Of a stretch of DNA of 64,000 bases, positions 17,240 through 25,770 are shown in pieces. Below the pieces are notes generated by a model. It saw only the letters and a list, made by a program, of their open reading frames with translations. It did no database searches and was not told where the DNA came from. Origin of the DNA: an uncultured Solirubrobacteraceae bacterium (GTDB lineage Bacteria; Actinomycetota; Thermoleophilia; Solirubrobacterales; Solirubrobacteraceae); the NCBI GenBank assembly GCA_902806175.1, contig CADCVQ010000050.1, positions 1 through 64,000 on the forward strand, in the 5' to 3' direction. Each line of letters begins with the position of its first letter. Position 1 is the first letter of the stretch. A program made the translations under genes and the position numbers.

Positions 17240-17245
17240 TATACT
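17240..17245 (+). promoter_or_regulatory. -10 TATACT of the tRNA-Gln gene
   Basis: TATACT is 12 nt before the mature tRNA 5' end and is the best -10 match to consensus in the window. No clear -35 hexamer is visible at the expected spacing. Confidence 0.6.
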
Positions 17246-17257
17246 CGCCCACTGCCT

Positions 17258-17329
17258 TGCCGGGTGGAGTAATCGGCAACTCGCCAGGTTCTGGCCCTGG
17301 AATTCAAGGTTCGAGTCCTTGCCCGGCAG
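17258..17329 (+). tRNA. tRNA-Gln (anticodon CTG)
   Basis: A complete cloverleaf of 72 nt: acceptor arms TGCCGGG (17258-17264) and CCCGGCA (17322-17328) with discriminator G; D-stem GAGT/ACTC; anticodon stem CCAGG/CCTGG with loop TTCTGGC giving anticodon CTG at 17291-17293; T-stem CAAGG/CCTTG with loop TTCGAGT. CCA is not encoded. It reads CAG codons. Confidence 0.95.
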
Positions 17330-17344
17330 TCTCCTGCAGGCCCG

Positions 17345-19216
17345 TCAGGCCGCCGCCTGCTCCATCCAGTCGCGGTACAGGCGCCAGTAGGCGCCCTGCG
17401 CCTCGAGCAGGTCCTCGTGCGTGCCCTGCTCGACGATGCGCCCGCCGTCGAGCACGACGATCCGGCCGGCCTGGCGGATCGTGCTCAGGCGGTGGGCGAT
17501 GACGATCGCCGTGCGGCCCGCGAGCAGGCGCCGCAAACCCTCCTCGATGCGGCCCTCGGTATGCAGATCGACGTTGGAGGTCGCCTCGTCGAGGATCAGG
17601 ACGCGCGGGTCCGAGGCGAGCGCGCGGGCGAAGGCGACGAGCTGGCGCTGTCCCGCCGACAGCTGCGTGCCGCGTTCGCCGACCTGCGTGTCGTAGCCGT
17701 GATCGAGCGCGGTGATGAAGTCGTGCGCGCCGACCGCGCGCGCGGCGGCGTGGATCTCCTCGGCCGTCGCGTCGGGCCGGCCGAAGGCGATGTTCTCGCC
17801 GACCGTGCCACTGAACAGAAACGCCTCCTGCGGCACGACGCCGAGCTGGCGGCGCAGCGAGGCCTGCGTGACCGAGCGCAGGTCGTGGCCGTCGACGAGC
17901 ACGGCGCCGCGCGTCGGGTCATAGAAGCGCGCGACGAGCTTGGCGATCGTCGACTTGCCGGCGCCGGTCGCGCCGACGAGCGCGACCGTCTGGCCGGGCG
18001 GAACCTTCAGCGACAGGTCCTGCAGCGCCCAGACCATGTTCTCGTCGTCGGGGCCGCCGCCGTAGCCGAAGCTCACGTCGCGCAACTCGATCTCGCCGCG
18101 CAGACGGCCCAGCTCGACGGCGTCGGGGGCGTCGACGAGGTCGGGCTGCTCGTCGAGCAGGTCGAAGATCTTGTCCAGCGCGGCCATCCCGGCCTGGTAG
18201 GTGGTGTAGAGGTGCGAGAGCTGCTGGATCGGGTCGAAGAAGAGGTTCAGCGCCGCGACGAACGCGACGACGGTGCCCGGCGTCATGTCCCCGTCGATCG
18301 CCTCCAGGCCGCCGTAGAGCAGGATCCCGACCGTTGCCACCGCGCTCAGCAGCTCGACGCCGGGGAAATACGCCGCGTTGAGGTTGACGGTGGTCATGTT
18401 CACCTCGCGGTTGCCCTCGTTGAGCTCCCGGAAGCGCCGGAGGTGACGCGGCTCCTGGCCGAAGGAGCGCACGACCCGGATCCCCGACAGCGACTCCTGC
18501 AGGTACGCCGTGATCGATCCGATCGCCGTGCGCGTGCGCGCGTAGGCGTCGGCCGACGCGATCCGGAAGGCGAGCGACGCCAGCCCCATGACCGGGAAGA
18601 TCAGGAACGTCAGCAGCGCGAGCTCGACGTCGAGCAGCAGGAGGATGACCATCGTCCCGATCAGCGTCAGCGTGCTCTGAAACAGCGTCACGACGCTGTC
18701 GGTGACGAGCTGGTCGAGCGCCTGCACGTCGTTGGTCATGCGTGAGATGAGCTGTCCGGCCTGGCGACGCTCGAAGAAGCCGACGGGCTGGGACTGCAGA
18801 TGCGCGAAGATCCGCAGGCGCAGGTCCTGCAACGCGCGCTGCCCGACCCAGCCGACGAGGTACGTCTGCGCGTACGAAGCGCCCCAGTAGATCAGCGCGC
18901 TGGCGACGAACGCCGCGACGACGAGGTTCAGCGTGCCGAGGTCACCCGGCACGATCCCGTCGTCGATTGCGAGCTTCGTCAGCGGTGGCGGCGCGAGCGC
19001 CGCGCCGGTGGCCGCCAGCAGCGCGACGAACATCAGGATGACGCGGCCGCGGTAGGGCCTCAGCAGCACGGCGAGCCCGCGCAGCTTGCGCCCGCGCCCG
19101 CCGGTCTGGCGCAGGCGGCGGCGCAGCTCGGCCGTCGTCAGCGCGCGCCCGCCCTCGGCGTACTGGTCGGCGATCGCGTCGCGGGCCCCCGCGGTCTGGT
19201 GGCTCGGCGATGTCAT
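17345..19216 (-). CDS. ABC exporter half-transporter (ABCB type), second gene of a pair
   Basis: The 623-residue protein has a six-helix ABC exporter membrane domain (about residues 50-345) and an ATPase domain (about 380-615): Walker A GATGAGKST, the signature LSAGQRQ, Walker B VLILDEATS and the H-loop IVIAHRLSTI. The signature has A where its partner has G. Its start overlaps the partner stop as ATGA, so the two half-transporters are made together and likely form a heterodimer that exports lipids, peptides or drugs. The 45-residue N-terminal extension is charged. Confidence 0.93.
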   Translation of the reverse strand: MTSPSHQTAGARDAIADQYAEGGRALTTAELRRRLRQTGGRGRKLRGLAVLLRPYRGRVILMFVALLAATGAALAPPPLTKLAIDDGIVPGDLGTLNLVVAAFVASALIYWGASYAQTYLVGWVGQRALQDLRLRIFAHLQSQPVGFFERRQAGQLISRMTNDVQALDQLVTDSVVTLFQSTLTLIGTMVILLLLDVELALLTFLIFPVMGLASLAFRIASADAYARTRTAIGSITAYLQESLSGIRVVRSFGQEPRHLRRFRELNEGNREVNMTTVNLNAAYFPGVELLSAVATVGILLYGGLEAIDGDMTPGTVVAFVAALNLFFDPIQQLSHLYTTYQAGMAALDKIFDLLDEQPDLVDAPDAVELGRLRGEIELRDVSFGYGGGPDDENMVWALQDLSLKVPPGQTVALVGATGAGKSTIAKLVARFYDPTRGAVLVDGHDLRSVTQASLRRQLGVVPQEAFLFSGTVGENIAFGRPDATAEEIHAAARAVGAHDFITALDHGYDTQVGERGTQLSAGQRQLVAFARALASDPRVLILDEATSNVDLHTEGRIEEGLRRLLAGRTAIVIAHRLSTIRQAGRIVVLDGGRIVEQGTHEDLLEAQGAYWRLYRDWMEQAAA

Positions 19217-20982
19217 AGCCCCGCCACCTCGCGCTCGATCGGCTTGCGGTTGAGGAAGACCTGGTCGGGCAGGCCCTTCTGGACGACCTCCTGGTAGAAG
19301 GGCGAGCGCTCGAGGAGCTCCTCGTGGGTACCGCGGTCGATCAGGCGGCCGTGGTCGAGCACCGCGATCTCGTCTGCGAGCGCGATCGTCGACAGGCGGT
19401 GGGCGATGACGATCGTCGTGCGGCCCGCCATCGCCGCCTCGAGCCCGCGCTTGATCTGGCGCTCGGTCGAGCCGTCGATCGAGGACGTCGCATCGTCGAG
19501 GATCAGGATGCGCGGGTCCGCGAGCAGCGCGCGCGCGATCGCGATCCGCTGGCGCTGGCCGCCGCTCAGCGTGAGGCCGCGCTCGCCGACCACCGTCTCG
19601 TACCCCTCCGGCAGCGCCGCGATGAAGTCGTGCGCCTGTGCGTGCCGCGCGGCCGCCTCGACCTCCTCGCGGCTGGCCTCGGCACGCGCGTACGCGATGT
19701 TCTCCTGCACGGTCGCGCTGAAGAGGAACGGATCGTCGTTGACGACGGCGACCTGCGCGCGAAGCGAGCTCGGATCGACCGTGCGCACATCGGCGCCGTC
19801 GATGAGCATCGCTCCCCCCGTCGGGTCGTACAGCCGTGGGATGAGCTGCACGAGCGTCGTCTTGCCCGCACCCGTCCCGCCGACGAGCGCCAGCGTGGTT
19901 CCCGCCTCGATGGTCAGCGAGACGTCGCGCAGCGCCGGCTCGGCGGCGCCGTCGTAGGCCAACGTCACATGGCGCAACTCGATGTGGCCCGCTCCCGGGG
20001 GCAGCGGCCCGGCATCCGGCGCGGCCGTGATCTGCGGCTCACGGTCGAGCAGCTCGAACAGCCGCGCGCCGGACGCGGCGGCGCGCTGCGCGAGGCCGAG
20101 CGTCCAGCCCAGCGTTCGCATCGGTGCGAGCAGGATCAGCAGGTAGAAGTAGAACGACGTGAACTCCGCCAGGCTCAACCGCCCGTTGACGACCGCATGC
20201 CCGCCGAAGAGCAGCAGCGCCGCGAGCCCGAGTTGCGGCAGGAAGCTCATGAACGGCGTGTAGAAGGCCCGCAGCCGGGTCGAGATCATCGACTGTTCGA
20301 AGACGCGCGCGATGCTGGCGCGGAAGCGCCGCTCGCGTCGCTCCTCCGCCGCAAACGCCTTGACGACCCGGACACCGCCGACGGTCTCCTCGACATCGGC
20401 GGTCAGCTCGCCGATGCGCTGCTGGACCTCCTGCAGCGCCGGCCGCGCCGCGCGGCTGTAGCGCTGCGCAACCCAGATGACGACCGGGATCGGCGCGAGC
20501 GAGACGAGCGCCAGCAGCGGGTCGATGACGATCATCGCGATGGCGGCGAAGACGAGGGTGAGGATCGCCTGCGAGATCAGCACGAGCCCATAGCCGAGAA
20601 AGAAGCGCACGGACTGCAGGTCGACGGTGGCGCGCGACATGAGCTGCCCGGTCTGCTGCTGGTCGAAGAAGCCGAGGTCGAGCGCGAGCAGGTGCTCGTA
20701 GACACGGTTTCGCAGGTCGAGCTCGACGCCGAGCGAGACACGGCCGGCGATCAGGCGGCGGGCGACCGTGAGCGCAAGGCGCAGCACGCCGGCGATCACG
20801 ATCGCGAGCCCCAGCAGTCGCAGGCGGTCGCGATCGCCGTCGCGGATCGCACCGATCGCCGCGCCGGTCAGCCCGGGGATCGCGACCGTCGCGACCATCG
20901 CCAGCAGGGCGAGGATGCCCGACCACCAGAGGCCGCTCTTGTAGTCGCGCAGGAAGCCGAGCAGCCGCAGGAAGGTCGTCAT
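19213..20982 (-). CDS. ABC exporter half-transporter (ABCB type), first gene of a pair
   Basis: The 589-residue protein has a six-helix membrane domain (about 15-310) and an ATPase domain (about 340-570) with Walker A GGTGAGKTT, signature LSGGQRQ, Walker B ILILDDATS and H-loop IVIAHRLSTI. After Walker B the catalytic-glutamate position reads LDDATS, an aspartate where the partner protein has glutamate (LDEATS). This marks a degenerate ATP site typical of heterodimeric exporters. The ATG at 20982 is chosen over longer upstream frames because the first conserved segment MTTFLRLLGFLRDYK follows it directly. Confidence 0.92.
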   Translation of the reverse strand: MTTFLRLLGFLRDYKSGLWWSGILALLAMVATVAIPGLTGAAIGAIRDGDRDRLRLLGLAIVIAGVLRLALTVARRLIAGRVSLGVELDLRNRVYEHLLALDLGFFDQQQTGQLMSRATVDLQSVRFFLGYGLVLISQAILTLVFAAIAMIVIDPLLALVSLAPIPVVIWVAQRYSRAARPALQEVQQRIGELTADVEETVGGVRVVKAFAAEERRERRFRASIARVFEQSMISTRLRAFYTPFMSFLPQLGLAALLLFGGHAVVNGRLSLAEFTSFYFYLLILLAPMRTLGWTLGLAQRAAASGARLFELLDREPQITAAPDAGPLPPGAGHIELRHVTLAYDGAAEPALRDVSLTIEAGTTLALVGGTGAGKTTLVQLIPRLYDPTGGAMLIDGADVRTVDPSSLRAQVAVVNDDPFLFSATVQENIAYARAEASREEVEAAARHAQAHDFIAALPEGYETVVGERGLTLSGGQRQRIAIARALLADPRILILDDATSSIDGSTERQIKRGLEAAMAGRTTIVIAHRLSTIALADEIAVLDHGRLIDRGTHEELLERSPFYQEVVQKGLPDQVFLNRKPIEREVAGL

Positions 20983-21054
20983 GGCCGGCAATTGTAGTTG
21001 CTTGGTCAACGAGTCGGGGATTGGATGCCCGCCCCTTGCGGCGATGGCGGCCAC

Positions 21055-21060
21055 TAGGCT
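21055..21060 (+). promoter_or_regulatory. -10-like TAGGCT before the 65-residue protein
   Basis: TAGGCT ends 6 nt before the ATG at 21067. Confidence 0.45.
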
Positions 21061-21066
21061 GGGGTC

Positions 21067-21264
21067 ATGAACGGACCGCTCGATCCGTCCGCAGCCGGGC
21101 TCTGCGCGAGCTGTCGCCAGCAGCAGGTGGTGCCCACCACGCGCGGCTCGTCGTTCTCGCTGTGCCGTCGCTCGCGCGAGGACGAGCGCTATCCGCGCTA
21201 CCCGCGCCTGCCGGTGGTCCGCTGCCCGGGCTACGAGCGGCGCGGCGAGGAGGACGTAGCATGA
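21067..21264 (+). CDS. Small conserved cysteine-containing protein (possible zinc ribbon)
   Basis: The 65-residue protein has CASC (residues 13-16) and further single cysteines at C33 and C53, with a central segment YPRYPRLPVVRCPGYE. Short proteins with this CxxC...YPRLPV...CPG pattern are widespread in actinobacteria as uncharacterised proteins (recollection). A metal site is plausible. It overlaps the Kelch gene by ATGA, so both are co-translated. Confidence 0.7.
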   Translation: MNGPLDPSAAGLCASCRQQQVVPTTRGSSFSLCRRSREDERYPRYPRLPVVRCPGYERRGEEDVA

Positions 21265-22247
21265 GCCGGCGCCCGCGGATCTGGCTGCCGGCGGCGGCTG
21301 TCGTCCTCGTGCTGGCCGGGATCCTCGGGCTGGGCGACGGCAGCAGCGGGTCGTCGCCGGCGGCGGCCGAGCGCTGGCGCACGCTCGCGCGCGCGACGAT
21401 CGCCCGCACGGAGGTCGCGGCGGCACGGATCGGGGACCACGCGTACGTCGTCGGTGGCTTTGGCGCCCCGGACGGCGCGACCACCGACATCGTCGAGCGC
21501 TACGACCTGCGGCGCGACCGCTGGGCGCGCATCAGGCCGATCCCGCGGCCCGTCAACCATGCCGCGGCGGTCGCCTACGACGGCGATCTGTACGTCGTCG
21601 GCGGCTACACCGCCCCCGCCGGACTCGCCGACGAGACGAACGCGCTCTGGCGCTATGACCCCGCCGCCGACCGCTGGACGAAGCTGCCGGGAGCGCCTTC
21701 GGCGCGCGCTGCGACCGCTGCCGGCGTCATCGGCGATCGCCTCTACGTCGCGGGCGGTGCGCGCGGCGCCGCGGCGCTCGCGACGCTCGAGATCTACGAC
21801 TTCAAGCGGCGCCGCTGGTCGCGCGGGCCGTCGATGCCGACCGCCCGCGAGCACCTGGCGGCGACCGTCCACCGCGGCGCGTTCTACGTCCTCGCGGGCC
21901 GCACCGGCGCGCTGAGCACCAACCTGCGCGTCGCCGAACGCTACGTGCCGACCAAGCGCCGCTGGGAGCGCCTGCCGAGCATGCGCAAGGCGCGCGGCGG
22001 GATCGCCGCGGCGACCGTCGGCGGCAGGATCGTCGTCGTCGGCGGCGAGGAGGACGCCGGTACGATCGCCGAGGTCGAGTCCTTCGATCCGCGCACCCGG
22101 CGCTGGCGCTCCGAGCCGCGGCTGCGGACGCCGCGCCACGGCCTCGGCGCGGTCTCCTTCCGCGGCCGGATCTTCGTGCTCGAGGGCGGCCCGACCCCCG
22201 GCTTTGCCTACTCAGACGTGACTGAAGCGCTACGTGTCGTGCGCTGA
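21261..22247 (+). CDS. Membrane-anchored or secreted Kelch-repeat beta-propeller protein
   Basis: The 328-residue protein has an N-terminal hydrophobic segment (about 8-26) that can act as signal peptide or anchor, followed by six Kelch repeats. Each has the GG-containing strand (YVVGG, LYVVGG, LYVAGG, FYVLAG, IVVVGG, IFVLEG) and a downstream Y/F-D...W motif (YDLRRDRW, YDPAADRW, YDFKRRRW, FDPRTRRW). A six-bladed extracellular propeller is expected. Its function is unknown; such propellers usually bind proteins or glycans. The 3' end overlaps the tag gene by 14 nt. Confidence 0.85.
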   Translation: MSRRPRIWLPAAAVVLVLAGILGLGDGSSGSSPAAAERWRTLARATIARTEVAAARIGDHAYVVGGFGAPDGATTDIVERYDLRRDRWARIRPIPRPVNHAAAVAYDGDLYVVGGYTAPAGLADETNALWRYDPAADRWTKLPGAPSARAATAAGVIGDRLYVAGGARGAAALATLEIYDFKRRRWSRGPSMPTAREHLAATVHRGAFYVLAGRTGALSTNLRVAERYVPTKRRWERLPSMRKARGGIAAATVGGRIVVVGGEEDAGTIAEVESFDPRTRRWRSEPRLRTPRHGLGAVSFRGRIFVLEGGPTPGFAYSDVTEALRVVR

Positions 22248-22842
22248 GCCTGCGCCCGCCGCGATCCGCTGCTGGCCGACGAGCGACCCGCTGTACATCG
22301 CCTACCACGACGAGGAGTGGGGGCGACCCGTGCGCGACGAGCAGTGCCTGCTCGAGCGCGTCTGCCTCGAGGGCTTTCAGTCCGGCCTGGCCTGGATCAC
22401 GATCCTGCGCAAGCGCGAGAACTTCCGCGCGGCGTTCTGCGGCTTTGATCCCGAGCAGGTCGCGCGCTTCGGCGACGGCGACGTGCAGCGGCTGATGAGC
22501 GATCCCGGCATCGTCCGAAACCGGGCGAAGATCGAGGCGACGATCGCCAACGCTCGCGCGACCGTCGCGCTGCACGAGGCCGGCGAGACGCTCGACGCGC
22601 TGCTGCGGTCCTTCGCGCCCGCCGTGCCCGCGCCGGCGCCGCGCGCCCTGCAGGACCTGCCCGCCGCGACGCCGGAGTCCAAGGCACTCGCCGGCGAGCT
22701 CAAGAAGCGCGGGTTTCGCTTTGTCGGCCCGACGACCGCCTATGCGCTCATGCAGGCGACGGGAATCGTCAACGACCACCTCGGCAACTGCATCGTGCGC
22801 GAGGCCGTCGAGGCGGATAGGGTCGCCTCGATGGGTCGATAG
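22234..22842 (+). CDS. tag: DNA-3-methyladenine glycosylase I
   Basis: The 202-residue base-excision repair enzyme removes 3-methyladenine. The N-terminal CW-(x)-DPLYIAYHDEEWG block is typical, and the zinc snap ligands C13, H25, H182 and C186 (DHLGNC) are present; the first pair is one residue closer than in the E. coli enzyme. The central LEGFQSGLAWITILRKRENF block forms the substrate pocket. The GTG start overlaps the Kelch gene. Confidence 0.95.
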   Translation: MSCAEPAPAAIRCWPTSDPLYIAYHDEEWGRPVRDEQCLLERVCLEGFQSGLAWITILRKRENFRAAFCGFDPEQVARFGDGDVQRLMSDPGIVRNRAKIEATIANARATVALHEAGETLDALLRSFAPAVPAPAPRALQDLPAATPESKALAGELKKRGFRFVGPTTAYALMQATGIVNDHLGNCIVREAVEADRVASMGR

Positions 22843-22863
22843 CAGCTCCCTGGAGGTGGGGAT

Positions 22864-24354
22864 ATGGCCAACGGGCCGAAGGACGCCGACGAACGAGCCG
22901 ACAGCGCGACGCCGGGTGCGCCACGTCATGGAGTCGCGGTGCCGCGCGGGCAGGACGGGGTGCCGCTGTCGCCCCTGCACGAGGGGCGCTTCGGGCGGAT
23001 GTTCCGCGACCCGCAGCCGCTGCGACCCGACGATGCAGCGCTCAGCGCGCTCGCCAAGCTCGTCAAGGAGAGCGGCTCTGCGGCCTCCGGCGACAACGCG
23101 AAGATCCCTGCGGGCTACACGTACCTCGGGCAGTTCGTCGACCACGACATCACGTTCGACCCGCTCTCAAAGCTGCAGAAGGACAACGACCCCGATGCGC
23201 TCGTCGACTTCCGGACCCCGCGCTTTGACCTGGACTGCCTGTACGGCTCGGGCCCCGAGGACGACCCCTTCATGTACGAGTGGTCAAGCCCGTCCAACCG
23301 CGGCGTGAAGCTGCTCGTCGGACGCAACCCGACGACCAGCGGCGCATTCGATCGCGACGACCTGCCGCGCAACCAGCAGGCCAGGGCGCTGATCGGCGAC
23401 CCGCGCAACGACGAGAACATCGTCGTCTCGCAGCTGCAACTGCTGTTCATCCGCTTCCACAACAAGGTCGTCGACCGCACGCGAAAGAACCAGAGGCTCG
23501 CGGGGGCCGCGCTCTTCGCGGAGGCGCAGCGGATCGCGCGCTGGCACTACCAGTGGATCGTCGTGCATGACTTCCTCGAGCGCATCGTCGGCAAGGAGAT
23601 GGCGCAGGCGGTCCTGAAACCGGGCACGGCGACGAAGCCGGCCGAGACCGACATCAGGTTCTTCAGCTGGCAGAACAACCCGTTCATGCCGGTCGAGTTC
23701 TCCGGCGCGGCGTATCGCTTCGGCCACAGCCAGGTGCGCGCCGCCTATGACCTCAACGACACGGTCACCGGCGTGCCGATCTTCGCCGCCGCCGACAAGC
23801 CCGGGCCGCTGGAGCACCTCGGCGGCTTCCGGCGCCTGCCGGCGATCTGGACGATCGACTGGCCGTTCTTCTTCAAGACGACGGCCGGCGCGACGCCGCA
23901 GCTCAGCCGCAAGATCGACACGAGCATCGCCGCGCCGCTGTTCAAGCTGCCCGGGCTGCCCGGCAACCGGCCGTCGCTGCCGCTGCTGAACCTCAAGCGC
24001 GGGCGCGCGCTCGGGCTGCCATCGGGGCAGGACATCGCCGCCGCGATCGGCGCCGCGCCGCTGAGCACGGCCCAGCTCGGCCTGAGCAAGATCGAGCTTG
24101 CGCCGGAGGCGCGGGCGCAGCTCGAGGCGGCAACGCCGCTGTGGTACTACGTGCTGCGCGAGGCGGCGGTCCAGGGCAAGGGCGAGCGGCTGGGGACGGT
24201 CGGCGGGCGGATCGTCGCCGAGGTGCTCGTCGGTCTGCTCGCCGCCGACCCGCAGTCCTACCTGAGCCGCAAGCCGACCTGGAAGCCGATCCTGCCGTCG
24301 GCGAAGAAGGGCGAGTTCACGATGCCCGACCTCGTGAAGTTCGCGCTCGACTAG
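22864..24354 (+). CDS. Animal-type heme peroxidase
   Basis: The 496-residue protein belongs to the peroxidase-cyclooxygenase superfamily. The distal histidine H94 lies in GQFVDHDITFD and the probable proximal histidine H288 in FGHSQVR; the catalytic-arginine neighbourhood is also recognisable. No signal peptide is seen, so it may act inside the cell or be exported another way. A ribosome site (GGAGGTGGGG) precedes the ATG. Bacterial members oxidise halides, lipids or unknown substrates with H2O2; the substrate cannot be told from sequence. Confidence 0.9.
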   Translation: MANGPKDADERADSATPGAPRHGVAVPRGQDGVPLSPLHEGRFGRMFRDPQPLRPDDAALSALAKLVKESGSAASGDNAKIPAGYTYLGQFVDHDITFDPLSKLQKDNDPDALVDFRTPRFDLDCLYGSGPEDDPFMYEWSSPSNRGVKLLVGRNPTTSGAFDRDDLPRNQQARALIGDPRNDENIVVSQLQLLFIRFHNKVVDRTRKNQRLAGAALFAEAQRIARWHYQWIVVHDFLERIVGKEMAQAVLKPGTATKPAETDIRFFSWQNNPFMPVEFSGAAYRFGHSQVRAAYDLNDTVTGVPIFAAADKPGPLEHLGGFRRLPAIWTIDWPFFFKTTAGATPQLSRKIDTSIAAPLFKLPGLPGNRPSLPLLNLKRGRALGLPSGQDIAAAIGAAPLSTAQLGLSKIELAPEARAQLEAATPLWYYVLREAAVQGKGERLGTVGGRIVAEVLVGLLAADPQSYLSRKPTWKPILPSAKKGEFTMPDLVKFALD

Positions 24355-24358
24355 GGCC

Positions 24359-25489
24359 TTACTGCCTGGGATCCGTCACCGTCTGGGTGCGGAGAAAGTC
24401 GCCGGGATGCATCGCTGCGATCGATCGTGGCGTCGCCGCGACGACGGCGGGTGAGAACTGCGTGCCCGAGTTGCGCTGCAGTTCGGTGATCGCCGCGCCG
24501 TAGCTCATCGCCGTGCGGTAGGGGCGGTCGGACGTCATCGCATGAAGTGCGTCGCAGACGAAGACGATGCGGCTGCTCGTGGGGATGGCTTCGGTGGTCA
24601 ATCCATCGGGGTAGCCGGTGCCGTCCCAGCGCTCGTGCTCGGCGCGGATCGCCGGCGCCAGATGAGCGAGCGCGTCCATCCGCGAGACGAGGTCGGCGCC
24701 GACGACGGGATGGGTGCGCATGACGCTCCACTCGTCCTCGCTGAGCGGCCCCGGCTTCTGCAGGATGCGGTCGGGCATGCCGATCTTCCCGATGTCGTGC
24801 AGCAGCGCGACCTGCTCGACCTCGATCAGCTCCTCGGAGGTCAGATCGAGCATGCGGCCGACCGCGAGCGCGAGCTTGACGACGCCGTAGGAGTGATCGC
24901 TGGTGTAGCCGTCACGTGCGGCAAGGGCCGCCAGCAGCGTGCGGACCAGCTCGGTCGTCATGCGGGTTCGCTCGTGCTGCTCGGCGAGCTGTTGTTGCTC
25001 GAGCTGGCCCGCGATCAGCCGCGCGATGAGCGCGACGAACTGCACGTCGCGCTCGTCCAGGTGCGGCCGCGCGTCGTGACTGACGCAGCCCATCACGCCG
25101 AACACCGTGCCGTCCCACAGCTTGATCGGCTGGCCGATGAAGGCGCCGATGTCGGCGCGCCTCGTGCTCGCAAGGCGGCTGACGCGCGGATCGCGCCGCG
25201 CGTCGGTCACGAGGCCGTCGATGGTCCCCGCGAGCAGTTCGCCGCAGTACGTCCCGGCGAGCGCGACCGATCGATCTGCGTGTGCACCGAACGACGCCGC
25301 TTCGCCGGTGACGGCGACGAGCTCGCGCTGCGCTCCGCGCGTGTCCGCGACGTAGGCCATGTCCATCCCCAGCAGCAGCCGCACGGCGTCAAGGGCGCGG
25401 CTGATCGGGCTGCTCGTCGCCGTGGCGAGTTCGGCCACCGCGCGAAGCCGCACATCAGCAGCGTCGGTGGGCGGCGGTGTCGTGTGCAT
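24359..25489 (-). CDS. GAF domain plus HD-GYP phosphodiesterase
   Basis: The 376-residue protein has an N-terminal GAF sensor domain (about 25-165) with the PIKLWDGTVFGVMGCVS segment, a short linker helix, and an HD-GYP domain (about 180-365). Metal and substrate residues are visible: H199, H231-D232 (HDIGK), H260, H285 and the GYP at 292-294 in DGTGYPDG. It probably degrades cyclic di-GMP or another cyclic dinucleotide in response to a GAF ligand or redox signal. The ATG at 25489 is preferred over one 16 codons upstream. No diguanylate cyclase is present nearby. Confidence 0.88.
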   Translation of the reverse strand: MHTTPPPTDAADVRLRAVAELATATSSPISRALDAVRLLLGMDMAYVADTRGAQRELVAVTGEAASFGAHADRSVALAGTYCGELLAGTIDGLVTDARRDPRVSRLASTRRADIGAFIGQPIKLWDGTVFGVMGCVSHDARPHLDERDVQFVALIARLIAGQLEQQQLAEQHERTRMTTELVRTLLAALAARDGYTSDHSYGVVKLALAVGRMLDLTSEELIEVEQVALLHDIGKIGMPDRILQKPGPLSEDEWSVMRTHPVVGADLVSRMDALAHLAPAIRAEHERWDGTGYPDGLTTEAIPTSSRIVFVCDALHAMTSDRPYRTAMSYGAAITELQRNSGTQFSPAVVAATPRSIAAMHPGDFLRTQTVTDPRQ

Positions 25490-25770
25490 GGACGTCGGGC
25501 ACGCACCCGCGACATCGATCCCGCAGCGCGCGCCCAAAAAAGATCACGATCGCGCGACGGCGACGGCACATGCTCCGAGAATGCACAGCTTTGCGGCCAA
25601 AAAGTGCACGCGCCCGGGCGTGCTGGTGGCCCGCTGTCAGCGGGTACAGGCATACCGATCGAGGCGAGCGTCCGGGCGCCACTTCGCCGGGGGAGGTGGC
25701 GGCGGCGTGACCGCTGCTGCGTGCCGCCACTAGCATGCGCCACCCAGTTGCGGCACATGAAAGGACCTGC

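Noticed and set aside
17258-17329. tRNA-Gln as an integration site for a mobile element
   Set aside because: No copy of the tRNA 3' end, integrase gene or prophage gene is seen in the window.
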